Of a DNA stretch of 64,000 nt, positions 1 through 10,976 are shown one piece after another (the first letter of the stretch is position 1; every line of letters starts with the position of its first letter). The stretch lies in assembly GCA_039707655.1 (NCBI GenBank), contig CM077671.1:245636095-245700094 (forward strand), in the 5' to 3' direction. The stretch is from Elymus sibiricus. Its lineage: Eukaryota; Streptophyta; Magnoliopsida; Poales; Poaceae. The translations under genes were made by a program, and so were the position numbers. The notes under the pieces were generated by a model. The model was not told where the DNA came from, made no database searches, and saw nothing but the letters and a program-made list of their open reading frames with translations.

Positions 1-1034
1 AATTTATTTACTATTTATTTTGATTTTACTGTTTATTAGGGAGCATATGCTCCCCAGAGCCAAAAATCCACGTCCAATCATAAACATATTGAAACACCCT
101 AAAGCGGGAATCCCCCACGTGTGTACGGCACGGAAGGCACCATAGGACAACACCAATATAAAACATACAACTCAAACCAATCAAGATCATCAATCAACCC
201 AAAGGACAAAAGAAATCTACTCAATCATCATAAGATGGCAATACATCATTGGATAATAATATGTGGCACAAAACACCATGTTAAAGTAGGGGATTACGGT
301 AGGGTGCGGGAGAGTGGACCGCCATAGATAGATGAGGGAAGGTGATGGTGGTGACGGCGGCGAAGTTGTTGGTGTAGATTGCCGTCACCATGGTTGCCCC
401 GCTGGCGTTCTGGCGCCATCGGGAGAGAGGGGGAGAGAGTCTTCCCCCTTAGGCTTCCTCCTTCATGGCCTCTCCCTAAATGGGGAGAGGTTATCCCCTC
501 TGGTCCTTGGCCTCCATGGCTCCCGGAGGGGCGAGAGCCCCTCCGAGATTGGATCTCTATCTGTTTTCCTCTCTGTTTTCTCTCGAGATTGATTTTTTCT
601 TTGATACTAACTGCTATGGTGGTGGAGCGGACATTCTAGTTTAAATTATGATGGTTTCTCTATTTATAGGGATTTTTGGCATTGGAAACACGCAAAACGG
701 AGTTATGAGGGGCCAACAAGCTATCAAGGCCCTTTGAGCTCCCTGGGTGCGCCCTGATAGCTTGTGAGCGCCTGGTGGCCCCCCTCCAGCGGTTCTTTGC
801 TCCAATATTGCTCATATGTTCCAAAAAAATCATCAAAAAGTTTCGGGCGATTCCGAGAACTTTGATTTTCTGCATAAAAAACAACACCATGATAATTCTG
901 CTGAAAACAGTGCCAGTTAGGGTTAGTTCTAATTAAATCATATAAAGTGCACCAAAACCACATAAAAGTATTGTAAACATAGGTAAATATGGCATGAATA
1001 CTTCATAAATTATCGATACATTGGAGACGTATCA
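1..1034 (-). repeat. LTR of a gypsy-type retrotransposon (left end outside window)
   Basis: Read on the minus strand, the sequence starts at 1034 with TGATACGTCTCCAATGTATC, the typical 5' terminus of several Triticeae gypsy LTRs. It has a plausible TATA box (CCTATAAATA on the minus strand, 670-661). The open frames in it are short and unrelated to known proteins, so I treat them as chance. A 16-bp palindrome (GGGAGCATATGCTCCC) lies near 40-55. The element is inserted in, or truncates, the LTR of element G. The other end is not visible, so solo LTR and complete element cannot be told apart. Confidence 0.7.
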
Positions 1035-1163
1035 TGGTTGAATTGACCACTCAACTGCTAAGACCAATAAATATTCTTTGGCTCCCCTTGTGTCGAATCA
1101 ATAAATTTGGGTGAAATACTACCCTCGAAGACTGTTGCGACCCCCTATAGTTGTGGATTATCA
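1035..1163 (+). repeat. 3' remnant of the 5' LTR of element G
   Basis: This 129-bp stretch ends in ...GTGGATTATCA, immediately followed by AGACC and a primer binding site, so it is the U5 end of a + strand LTR. The rest of the LTR is missing because the minus-strand LTR at 1-1034 abuts it. Confidence 0.7.
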
Positions 1164-1174
1164 AGACCTTTTTT

Positions 1175-1192
1175 TGGCGCCGTTGCCCGGGA
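1175..1192 (+). other. Primer binding site of element G (tRNA-Asp type)
   Basis: TGGCGCCGTTGCCCGGGA lies 11 bp after the LTR end. It differs by one base from TGGCGCCGTTGCCGGGGA, the complement of the 3' end of plant tRNA-Asp used by many gypsy elements. Confidence 0.75.
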
Positions 1193-1239
1193 GCATAGAT
1201 CTATTTATTGTGTTCACCAGGGATTTTTAAATTGTCACT

Positions 1240-1496
1240 ATGAAGAATCTGAAAGACACTAAAACCAAGATAATACCCTCTAGAACAAGGACATGTAAGG
1301 AGTTGCCATATATCTCTGCACTTGATTCACCTTCTGTTTTAAGTAAGCTTGCAAAACCATGACCTGCTATTCAATCTGATATGTCGCAAGTAATTGATGA
1401 TGCTACTTCTGCTTTAAATGAAAATTATGATTATGCTACTACTATGCTAGAGGAAACTGAACATGTGCCACTTGGTGATTTGTTGATGCTCATATT
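1240..1496 (+). pseudogene. gag: Element G gag, N-terminal part
   Basis: The frame opens at ATG 1240 (residues MKNLKDTK). It has an in-frame TGA after about 40 codons (near 1360) and stays in frame through MSQVIDDATSAL to codon ATT at 1494-1496, where the CACTA element K is inserted. The reading frame resumes at 11732 (residues AKSRELENVK). Gag would package the retroelement RNA into virus-like particles. It is inactive here because of the stop, the transposon and later frameshifts. Confidence 0.65.
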
Positions 1497-2090
1497 CACT
1501 ACTGGAATCAGGTACTTTGCCGTCTGCCATAGCGGATGGCAAAGGGTAGGACCACCGACGGCAAAGCCTTTGCCATCCGGCAGCAGACGGCCAAATTTCC
1601 GGCACTGATAACCCCGGTAAAGGAGGGCTTTGCCGTCTGCCTTTGTACTGCAGACGGCAAAGTGTTTTTGCTGTCAGGCAGCAGACGGCAAAACGACTGG
1701 ACGGCGTAAACTTGAGTTAGCCCCGTTAGTGTCTAATGGAGCCTTTGCCGTCTGCCATACTCTCCTTTGCCGTCCTCTCCTCATTTGCCGTCCGCAGAAA
1801 AAACTGGGTCAATATTGACACTTTGCCGACGGCCACCGTCTGCATAGTTTCTTTGCCGTCTGCCCCCGGCCGTAGAAAAATCTGGGGCAATATTTCCACG
1901 ATGCCGACGGCCACCGTCGGCATAGTTTCTTTGCCGTCCGCCCCCGGACGGCAAATGTACCAAATAGCCGGCCTGGTACTCCCAGGGTGCACAGGTGAGT
2001 GCCAGGTGTAGCCTTTACCGTCGGTGCCGGACGGCAAAGAAGCTATGCCGACGGTGGCCGTCGGCAAAGTGGCAATATTGCCCCACTTTT
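1497..2090. repeat. Left terminal and subterminal repeat region of CACTA element K
   Basis: Roughly sixteen direct and inverted copies of a TTTGCCGTC-like core occur, many in the form CTTTGCCGTCTGCC or its complement GGCAGACGGCAAAG. In En/Spm-type elements such subterminal copies are bound by the TNPA-like protein. The stretch 2091-2632 that follows is AT-rich and noncoding, probably the 3' untranslated region of the minus-strand gene ending at 2633. Confidence 0.85.
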
Positions 2091-2632
2091 TTCTGTTTTT
2101 TCTTATATCCAACAATTTTCACAGGCAAAATATGCTATATATGTATATATTTCACAATAACCCTACTGATGATCATCCAACAACAAGCACAAGCACAAGT
2201 ATCCAACAAACATACCAAAACAAATGTCACATTGTTCACCATATTACAATAGTAACAAGTTTCACATATGTAACAAGTTTAACATTGTTCATTGATACAA
2301 AATCACAAGCACTCCATCAATGCAAGCTTCCGTGAAGTGACTCTAATCTACAAAATGGGAAATACGAAAGTTAGATGAAGAAGACTAGAATAAGAAGAAG
2401 AAGATGAAGAAGCGGTTTTTCGAGGTTTGCCTCATGGTGTGTATGGTGCGCACTCACTCACACTTATATGGTGGTGTATGTTGGTGGACAGTACCTAACA
2501 CTAATATTTCGACAGTTGGTGATGGTTGTTTCCCCTAACACTAATATTTCGGAAGGAGCTAAGTTTGTCTAAGTGCTAAGTTTGTCTTTCTTTGAGAAAA
2601 CGAGCTAAGTTTGGGGCTTACCGTCCTCGTCA

Positions 2633-5085
2633 TCACGGAGGAGAGGCACCGCGGTTGCTCGGACCGGTTTCACCTGGAGAAGGGTCGTGCGATGCGACTC
2701 CGGAGTTAAGCTGCACCAGAGATGATTTGCAATGTCTCGTTAGCATGATGACACTGAAAAGATCATTGCATTGAAATGAAACTCACCGTTGCAGCCGTGG
2801 TAATGACTGGCATCGACGGAGCGGCCTGGCCGGTCTTCTCGCACATAGTCTGCACATTTGGTTTTCACAAGTCAACGATATTCATTATTAATGAAAGGAA
2901 CATTAAATGCAAGATTTGACAAATATGAAGAAGAATCTTACCACGAAGAGCTCGTAGATGGCCCGGTAAGACGCATCGGACCGTGCCCTCTCCTCCTCCA
3001 ACAAGCTTGCCGTCCTCTCCTCCATCTCCTTCTCCTTCGCCGCCATAAGCGCCTGTGTTGCCTCTCTCTCTTTCAGAATAGCAGCCTGCAACACAACTCC
3101 TCGTTAGCATTGTAATCATCTTTGTTCACACACACAACGTAATGAGGAAAGATATCTGAGTCCGTATAACTAACCTCGATGGCGAGCTTGACTGGCCGTG
3201 GACGAGGCCTTATCTCAGGACAGGAGCTCGTTTGGCACGCCTTGATCTCCCGGAGGTTGCTAGGACAACGTATAAGGCCATCTCCAATGGCAATAGAGCC
3301 ATGGGGCCTCCCGCCGCCAGCTATCATCACCAGCTCTGGATCAATAGGCTCCTGGCTCGGGTTAAAGTCCTCCCCTTTCCTCGCCTTCCCCTCATCTCTG
3401 TACCTCACGAGCTTGTTGTGGGAGGAGATGTTGGTGAACTTCAAGGGATCATCGAGGTCAGACTCAGAGAATGCCTTGACCTTCTTGTACGAGGTAGTAT
3501 GGGCCATCGCATAGAGGTCATACATCTGTGGCACCTCCGTTTTATTGTGATGCGCCTAAAAGAGAGAGAGAGAGGAACAAAGTATTAGTAAAGGGCTCAA
3601 GCTAGAATCAAGAATGAATTGCATGAATCATGAAGCTAACCACATACCCAGTTCAGACCAAACTGATTTAAGTTGGCGCTCCCTTGATGGTGTGGCACAC
3701 CAACCATTTTGTTACGCCGGTCCTTGGCATTGTTGTGGACGGATAGCCATTGTTCTGAGCACCACTCATCCACCAACGCCTCCCAACAATCCATCATATC
3801 CACACACCATCTTGGGGGCACCTAAGTTAATAAAGAGATATTTGAGCACTACGCGTAGGAATCAAATGAAGGAAACTAAGTACAAGGCCTTAAGAATACG
3901 TAATTACCTTCATGTAATGCTCCTTCTCCATCTTCTTTCTGCGGCACGTCGACTTCTCCTTCCTAATACGCCGCGAGGCGTAGTAGTCTCGAACAGCCTA
4001 CACCCGAGCCTCGTGCCGAAAGTTTTGCAGTAGGCACTTGCATTGCTGATCAATAACCTTTGCCGCGGCCTCCTCGTATCCCTCATGACACCTGTAGAAG
4101 GTCTGCAATCAAACGACACAACACTTATTATTACAATAACTAGCTATTGTTGATTTTTAATTGTGTAAAGTAGAAATTAGCCAAAAATGCCTGATCACCA
4201 TCTCCGCCCTCGTGTGGCACAAAACACCGTCGATCCTCTCCTCAGGCGGGGCCGGTGCAGCCAAGTAGTGCTCCCAGGTCAGTCCTAACTCTCGAACCTG
4301 ACCCTCACCGGGCAACGTGACAAACCCCGGGAAGTTTTGCCTGACAAGGACACCAAGGATGCTATTGGGCCTGCGGGCATCATTGGGATGATGCCAACCC
4401 CTGCAGTATGACAAAGCCAACACATTAGATATTTGAAAAAACGTGAAGGCAAAAGGTTAAAAAAGAGTACATGCACTTACCTCTCCCCATCAGGCCTAAT
4501 CAACCACCTCAGCTCGCGGGTCGCCGGCACGGGCGGGAGCCATGTCATACCACGCTGGTAGACGGTGGCGCCCTCAGGCAGCTCCTCGTCGCTATCAGAA
4601 AAACGATCCCCGCCACCATTAGCATGGCCACTAGGCTCCTCCGGCCAGGTATCCCATGGGGACTGCCGGGACGTGCCCTCATCCCTACTCTGCTCCGGAG
4701 TCTCGTGGGACGAAGCCTCTGGGACAGGAGTCGTGTAGGTCGAAGGCTCGTCGACCCGAGGCTCGTGGACCGGAGTCCGCGTAGCCTCGTCCTCAGACGG
4801 GTCCACCCTAGCAGTCCTGTGCTCGGGTGAATCAGCTGGGGGTGGCGGCGAGGAAGGCGTAGCAGCCACCCTACCTTTGCCGCGGCCTCCTCTCCCTCCT
4901 CTCCCACCTCTACTACCTCTCTTCTTCCCCCGACCTCCTCTCACGGGGGTCGACGAAGAAGCGGCCACCGGTGTATGCAGACTAGAGAGCAACGCTCTCC
5001 GGAGAGAGTCGGCAGGAATGGAAGTACCCATCCCACCACCCTCCGACGAAGGAGCCGCGGAGTGCTCTCGACCCTTTCCCACCAT
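2633..5085 (-). CDS. CACTA second transposase gene (Ptta/En/Spm, TNPA-like), spliced
   Basis: This minus-strand gene starts at ATG 5085 (MVGKGREH). Exon 1 (5085-4481) encodes an Arg/Gly-rich stretch (repeated RGGRGG) and a Pro/Ser/acidic region, and ends at a clear GTAAGT donor at 4480. Exon 2 opens after CTGCAG near 4400 and carries FPGFVTLPGEGQ and the WEHYLAAP segment. Further exons follow near 4107 (residues TFYRCHEGYEEAAAK), 3821-3636 and 3534-3170. A coiled-coil-like segment rich in KEREATQ and EEERAR lies around 3090-2945, with a last short exon to a stop at 2633. The arrangement matches the plant transposase family Ptta/En/Spm, whose products bind the transposon ends. It begins 141 bp beyond the stop of the larger transposase on the same strand. 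Exon limits other than the first are approximate, and I did not test every splice junction for frame. Confidence 0.7.
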
Positions 5086-5226
5086 CTTTCAACAACTGCC
5101 ATGACAAATAGTAAACAAAATTAGTACAACATAAAATTGAATACCGACATGAATAATAAAATGTATATAATTTAAGTGTATCATCACATACCTAACATGA
5201 ACTAACAGTTGATTACCTGACATGAA

Positions 5227-8200
5227 TTAATAATAATCTTGATCGTCTATATATTCTCCGGGATCAATAAATGCATCATCATCATCACTATCATCAATAA
5301 ATGCATGATCATCATCACTATCAGGAACAACGTGTGGAAGGCCTCCTTCATGTAATCGGTTAAGCATTGACAGGTCATCCGCATCAGTAACCTCTTCTTG
5401 TTCCGGCTCAGGGGTTAAGTCGGATTCATTGTCGCTGTCTACTTCAATGTTCCGGGGTGAAGTAGAGCGGTTCGTGAAACATTTTTTGGAAATACGTGTT
5501 TCTTGGAAGAATTCTCCTTCATATGTGTCTTGGTTAATGTGAGGTTCATAATCCTCTTCATTGAGGGGAGGTGGTCTAAAATGTGGCGGCAATTCATAAA
5601 CGACATCCCAACCTTTCAGATTTGGATCAGTTTGGCAGGCCCACGGTAGATAGAAAACTTGGGTCGCCTGTTGAGCCGTAATATAGACATCGGGCACATC
5701 TAAATAGGTGCTTTGTTTGATTTCGACTAGCCCTATATGTTCATGAGTCCTTCTAGTCTCCTTTGGCTGGAACCAATGACATTTGAAGACTACGACGTTC
5801 GGTGGGTTTTCACCATAGAATAGAAGTTCATAAATTGCTTCAACTCTTCCATAGCACTCTGTATCTCCTTCGCCGATAGCAGAGACACACCAATTTGTAG
5901 TCTTCAGGTCGGGCATAGATAGCTCTTTGCCAAAGGTACGAAAGCGATACCCGTTGATGTCATATCTGTCAAATGAATTGACCTTATAGTCAAAACCATT
6001 AGCGACTTGTCTCAGGTCGGCGTCCATAGACTCTGAATTAGCCTACAAGTTTAATACGAAAGGATTGTTGCATTAGCCGCAAATAAGACGAAGAAATGAA
6101 ATGGTCCATTAATGGTAATTACCGTTTTTTTGAACCAAGAGATGAAACCGGGATAGCCGCCTCCATGCTTCGCCAGGAGCTCATACTCTTCGATGGAATC
6201 CTTTTGGATGACCACTCCATCCGAGAATTTGGCGACGTATCGACTATATCAAATATCCGGTAATAAGAGCAGTTCTAAGAATTACAAGTTGTGAAACAAT
6301 AATGTACCGACAACTTAATTGATGTACGGCCGCACTTCTGTTAGGTTGTTGAAGATATACAACGAAATGGTCCGCCATTCATCGACATCCAACGCTTTTG
6401 CTTTAGAAGCACCGGCTGGTGCGAGCTTCCCTTTGAATAGGCTGAGGTTGGATCGACTTTTTTTTGGGTCGCCATCATTGTACCGAGGCTTTGGATTATG
6501 CAAATGACGATTTTTGACTTCGTAGTGTGCTGTCACGAAGTTTGCCGCCTCCTCAGTAATGAATGCCTTGGCCATCGATGCTTCAATTCTATGTTTATTT
6601 TTACATTTTGCTCGAAGCGTCTTCTGCATCCTCTCAGTTGCGAAGCACCAACGATTTTGCACGGGCCCCCCAATCTTGCCTCGGTCGTGAGATGCAAAAT
6701 CAAATGCTGCATTGGATTAAAGAAGCCCGGTGGAAAGATCTTCTCTAACTTGCAGATCAACTCCGACTCCAACTCTTCCATTTCATCTAGCATGCCAGGC
6801 GATAGTTCTTTCGCACAAAGAGAATGGAAGAAATAGCTCAACTCTGCCAATACTAGCCATTCATCCTCAGGGATAAAGCCACGCAGCATCACCGGCATTA
6901 CTTGCTCAAGCCATATGTGCCAATCATGACTCTTGAGACCAAATATCTTCAGTTTGTCAAGACTCGCTCCCCTCTTTAGATTCACTGCATAACCATCAGG
7001 GAACATCAACTGCATTTTTACCCACAAGATCATTTCCCTCATAGCCGGCCTTCCAAGATTGAACCATGCCTTTGGCTTTGTCCAGTTCTGCTTTCCTTTC
7101 GCTTGTTGCATGTTTTGTAACGGTCTGTCACATAGAGCCTCCTGATCGATTCTAGCCTTAGGATTATCCTTTGACTTCCCCTCTATGCCGAACAATGTAC
7201 CAAAAATGGCCTCGGTGATATTTTTTTCAGTGTGGATCACGTCGATGTTGTGTGGGCAAAGGAGGTCTTTGAAGTAAGGCAGATCCCATAAGCATGACTT
7301 GTGAGTCCATGCGTGTTCCGTATTATACCCTTTGAAATACCCAGGACGATTTGGATCCGGCTTGAGAGCGTTTAACTGATCCAACATCTGTTGGCCTGTC
7401 AACGCGGGTGGTGCAGAGTTTTTGACAACTCTACCTTTGATGAAATTCTTCTTGTCTTTTTTGAACTTATGGCGAGGATCCAGGAACTGTCTATGCATGT
7501 CGAAGCAAGAATACTTGCGACCCGCCTGCAGCCAACGGAACTCAAGAGCTGCCTTGCATGTGGGGCACGGGAACCTTCCATGCACACACCAGCCAATTAA
7601 TAGGGCATATGCCGGCAAGTCATGCATCGAGTACATGTACCACACATGCATTTTGAATGTTTTTTTGGTAGCGGCATCGTATGTCTTGATCCCATTATCC
7701 CAAGCTTGTTGCAATTCATCCTTAAGCGGCTGCATGTACACATTCATATTCTTCCCCGGATAGTTGGGCCCTGGAATTATCAACGTCAGGAAAATGTTCT
7801 TTCTTTTCATAATCTCTCCGGGGGGAGATTGAGTGGAATGAAAAATACAGGCCAACAACTGTATTGGGTTGCCGTCATACCAAACACATTGAACCCATCC
7901 GTGCTGATGGTGACTCGAGGATGCCTTGGATCTGCCATTTTATCGTTATGTAATGCATCGAAGTGCTTCCACGCAAAAGCGTCTGAAGTGTGTACCAACA
8001 TCTGATTCCCATCTGCATCTAGTTCGGTTCTTTTGCCCAATTTATGCCATGTCATCTGTCTGGCCGTCTCTTCGACCATGAAAAGACGTTGAAGTCTTGG
8101 TACGATTGGCATATAGCGAAGAACGTTAACAGGAATTTTTGTCTGCATCTTCTCACCCATACTGTTGTCTATGACAACATACCTGGAAGACTTGCAAATG

Positions 8201-8868
8201 GGACAATAGTTCAAGTCCGTATACTCAAGCCTAAATAAGGCACATCCACTCTCACAAGCATCTATCTTCTCATAGGGCATCTTAAGTACACGGAGAATTT
8301 TGTCCGACTGGTACAGGTTTGCAGGTAGTACATGGCCTTTGGGTAGAAAGCTTCCAAATATTGTCATCATCGCATCGTAGCATTCTCTGCCCAAGTTGAA
8401 TTGAGCCTTCAGAGCCATTACTTGCGCGATGGCATCCAGCTGACAAAGCTCAGTGTGCTCGTGGAGAGGACATTTTGAAGACTCCAAAATTTCATAGAAT
8501 GCCTTTGCAGATTCCTCCATCTCATCGTCCGAATCCCGAGCATCATCAAAGTCTTGCACCATGTCTTCGATCCCGGTACCATGCTTGTCGGTGCTATGAC
8601 GAACCACCTCATCTCTGGCACATTGGGCAGACTCACCATGAAAAGTCCACACCGTATAATTAGGCCTAAAACCCCACTTCTGCAGGTGTTTAACCATTTC
8701 ACCCTCTGTCTTCCTTTTATAGTTGTCGCACCGGGGACAGGGACACCATGTTTTTTCCTGGCCATTTGCAAATGCGGCTCTCACAAACCCCTTGGTATTT
8801 ATTAACCATTCTTTGGTCATGTCTTTCTGACTGGTGTGACCGGTGTACATCCACGCACGATCAGTCAT
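5227..8868 (-). pseudogene. CACTA transposase (TNP2/TNPD-like), frameshifted
   Basis: The gene starts at ATG 8868 (MTDRAWMYTG) with a transposase-associated N-terminal zinc-finger-like domain (CPCPRCDNYKRK), followed by the tnp2 transposase domain (HWxxFDALHNDKMADPRHPR region, then IIPGPNYPGKNMNVYMQPL). A frameshift near 7820-7858 moves the reading to the next frame. A second shift near 6660 affects the DUF4218-like region. After short introns (donor GT near 6120), a DUF4216-like domain and an Asp/Glu-rich tail are encoded from about 6050 to the stop at 5227. The product would cut and rejoin the CACTA ends. With two frameshifts this copy cannot make a full transposase. Domain names are from memory of the plant CACTA families. 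Confidence 0.87.
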
Positions 8869-9012
8869 CTTGCCTAGCTACCGGACACACAAGAAATATA
8901 TATATATATTTCAGCATATATATTCATTAGTTAATCAAGTTTGTCAGTTTTATTACGTCCATGCAACCTACACACTAATAGGTTAAGATAGGTCCTAATC
9001 CCACCCAAGTTT
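8869..9012. other. Upstream region of the CACTA transposase
   Basis: Short noncoding stretch just 5' of the transposase start, containing a TA-rich run (TATATATATAT near 8900) that could be a minus-strand promoter element. Nothing else was recognised. Confidence 0.35.
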
Positions 9013-9210
9013 GTGTAGATTGGGTTCGTTTTCCCATGCACTGCTCCGGATCCGACACAGAATTTCGACAGCACCTCCCCGCTGTTCTCCTGATACACGT
9101 CTCGGCAATAAGCAGAGAGGATGTGTACCCGGAGAACAACAGGGAGGCACTGACGAAATTCTGCAAAGGATCCGGAGCAGAGCATACGGGAAAATGAACC
9201 CAATCTACAC
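9013..9210. repeat. Large imperfect inverted repeat upstream of the transposase
   Basis: The left arm (9013-9098, beginning GTGTAGATTGGGTTCGTTTT) is matched by the reverse complement of the right arm (9123-9210, ending AACCCAATCTACAC). A loop of 24 bases separates them, and there are scattered mismatches. Each arm is about 86-88 bases. A transcript would fold into one long hairpin. Confidence 0.85.
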
Positions 9211-9243
9211 ATACTCGGGCTATCCATGGATAACGTTGGACAA

Positions 9244-9307
9244 TTCGAAAGGACGGCGGTTATAAATATGCAAAGACATGCATATTTATAGATGTCGTCC
9301 TTTCGAA
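9244..9307. repeat. Second, shorter hairpin
   Basis: The arms TTCGAAAGGACG (9244-9255) and CGTCCTTTCGAA (9296-9307) are exact complements. Further pairing inside them (TAAATATGC with GCATATTTA) gives a nearly complete 64-bp foldback 33 bp from the larger inverted repeat. Confidence 0.85.
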
Positions 9308-9735
9308 CGGGAGGCGCATACTGGTCACGCATACTGATGATTGAAGACACCTATAGCTAGCAAGTTTCATCGGCACGAAGACCAGAACAGAGCAAATTAA
9401 GGGGGGAGGAGGAGAAGTCATTTGTGCTCACCCACGAACGCAGGGGCGGAGCTCGTCCAACGCACTGGGAGGTCGTCGAACAACAGACCCTCGCAGCGAC
9501 GAAACAACTGCACATTGAAATCCACCCGATCAACACAAATATGATGTTTTCCATAACATAATCGGAAAATATATGACCTAATACATGATTTACAAAACTA
9601 TGACCCCGTCGCCCTCTGGAAGGACGAAGAGCACCTTTTCGGTCAACAGGAGGCCGAAGAGGTGTTGGGGGTCGGGGGTCAGTGGCGTCGGGGGCGGCGC
9701 ATTAACAGTTGCGCGGAGTGCGGGAGACAGACGCA

Positions 9736-9837
9736 TACTGGTCAGCTTCTTCTTATTATTCTTCTTCTTCTCCTCCTTTTTCCTCTTCTTCTTCTCCTCT
9801 TCCCCTCTTCTCCCCTTTTTCTTCTTCTCTTCTTCTT

Positions 9838-9868
<31 letters not shown>

Positions 9869-9958
9869 TTCTTCTTCTTCTTCTCCTCCTTTTTCCTCTT
9901 CTTCTTCTCCTCTTCTCCTCTTTTTCTTCTTCTTTTCCTTTTTCCTCTTCTCCTTCTC
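9736..9958. repeat. Pyrimidine (TTC)n microsatellite, left part
   Basis: Almost pure C/T strand with long runs of TTC interrupted by TCC and TTTTT. Open frames here are only poly-Ser, poly-Leu or poly-Phe. The Cassandra element is inserted at its right edge and the tract resumes at 10683. Confidence 0.9.
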
Positions 9959-10222
9959 TGTGATAGCCAGGCTTATTAGGGATGCTAGACTACTCATATC
10001 AATAAGGAATTCCTTGTTTTCTGGGAGCCCATTCGGACAGAACTCCAAAGTTAAGCGTGCTCAGCTTGGAGTAATTTCAGGATGGGTGACCGACCGGGAA
10101 GTTGCTCCCGGGTGCGCATGAGTGAGGACAAAGTGCACAGAAAAGACTAGTATTGATCTGTGAGGCCAGTCTAGATCTCGCCAGGAGTAACGACTACCGG
10201 CGGGTGTGTCCGGGGCGTTACA
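9959..10222 (+). repeat. Cassandra 5' LTR
   Basis: 264 bp, TG...CA termini, with the 5S-like segment at about 10022-10118. It differs from the 3' LTR at four positions, including one inside the 5S-like A-box region (GTGCTCAG here, GTGCCCAG in the other copy). Confidence 0.92.
10022..10118 (+). promoter_or_regulatory. 5S-rRNA-like segment in the Cassandra LTR (pol III-type internal promoter)
   Basis: The segment holds CAGAACTCCAAAGTTAAGCG and AGGATGGGTGACC, which match the plant 5S rRNA A-box/intermediate and C-box regions closely, in the same order and spacing. The 5' third of 5S rRNA is not preserved. It is a promoter module of the TRIM, not a ribosomal gene. The same segment recurs at 10482-10578 in the other LTR. 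Confidence 0.85.
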
Positions 10223-10225
10223 AGT

Positions 10226-10237
10226 TGGTATCAGAGC
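10226..10237 (+). other. Cassandra primer binding site (tRNA-iMet type)
   Basis: TGGTATCAGAGC lies three bases after the 5' LTR and is complementary to the 3' end of plant initiator tRNA-Met. Confidence 0.88.
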
Positions 10238-10418
10238 CGACCCTCGCGGTTACACGGATGTTTGCGGACAGGTGCGTGGTCATGTTGTTCATGACGTTTG
10301 TGACCCGTCGTGGCACACGGCATGTCACATGTACCGGACTGGATGCACAGACGTATGTGCCAAGAGGGAATGTTCCTGTGGCCCGACGAGGACGTCGGTT
10401 CCTCTGAGTGGGGGTGTA

Positions 10419-10682
10419 TGTGATAGCCAGGCTTATTAGGGATGCTAGACTACTCATATCAATAAGGAATTCCTTCTTTTCTGGGAGCCCATTCGGACAG
10501 AACTCCAAAGTTAAGCGTGCCCAGCTTGGAGTAATTTCAGGATGGGTGACCGACCGGGAAGTTGCTCCCGGGTGCGCATGAGTGAGGACAAAGTGCACAG
10601 AAAAGACTAGTATTGATCTGTGAGGCCAGTCTAGATCTCGCCAGGAGTAACGACCACCGACGGGTGTGTCCGGGGCGTTACA
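10419..10682 (+). repeat. Cassandra 3' LTR
   Basis: 264 bp, same ends as the 5' copy. It is preceded by the purine-rich GAGTGGGGGTGTA (polypurine tract) and followed by the TTCTC target duplication. The 5S-like segment is at about 10482-10578. Confidence 0.92.
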
Positions 10683-10855
10683 TTCTCCTCCTCTCTTCTT
10701 TCTTCTTCTTCTTCTTCTCTTCTTTTTCTTCTTCTTTTCCTTTTCCTCTTCTCCTTCTACTCCTCTCCTCTTTCTTCTTCTTCTTCTTCTTCTTCTTCTT
10801 CTTCTTCTTCTTCTTCTTCTTCTTCTTCTTCTTTTTTTCTTCTAGTTTTTTTCCT
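10683..10855. repeat. Pyrimidine (TTC)n microsatellite, right part
   Basis: Continuation of the tract left of Cassandra, including an uninterrupted TTC run of roughly 20 units around 10770-10830. It is followed by an A/T-rich noncoding stretch to 10976. Confidence 0.88.
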
Positions 10856-10976
10856 TTCTACTTTTCTTCTAAGTTTTTTCTTTTCTATCTAAGTTTTTCC
10901 TACCTAATAAACTAACTATCTAATTTAACAGAAAAAACAGAAAAAAACTAACTAAAAAAACAGGAAAAAAATGTGA

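Larger units (their letters stand above)
9959..10682 (+). mobile_element. Cassandra-type TRIM retrotransposon
   Basis: The element is 724 bp with two 264-bp LTRs (9959-10222 and 10419-10682) that begin TGTGATAGCC and end GGGGCGTTACA, flanked by a perfect 5-bp duplication TTCTC (9954-9958 and 10683-10687). The 196-bp interior starts with an initiator-tRNA-Met-type primer site and ends in a purine-rich tract before the second LTR. The LTRs contain a 5S-rRNA-like segment, the hallmark of Cassandra TRIMs. It has no coding capacity and depends on proteins of other elements. The LTRs differ at four positions, so the insertion is fairly recent. Confidence 0.93.

Noticed and set aside
332..639. Host gene exon
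   Set aside because: The overlapping 86-aa frames fall in the LTR at 1-1034 and have no conserved features.
9585..10121. Coding regions with poly-Ser/Phe/Leu
   Set aside because: They arise from TTC microsatellite translation in several frames and have no conserved domain.
10226..10237. tRNA gene fragments
   Set aside because: The TGGTATCAGAGC and TGGCGCCGTTGCC sequences are primer binding sites next to LTRs. No cloverleaf is present.
10022..10578. Two 5S rRNA genes
   Set aside because: Only the internal promoter part resembles 5S rRNA, and both copies lie inside the LTRs of a Cassandra TRIM.
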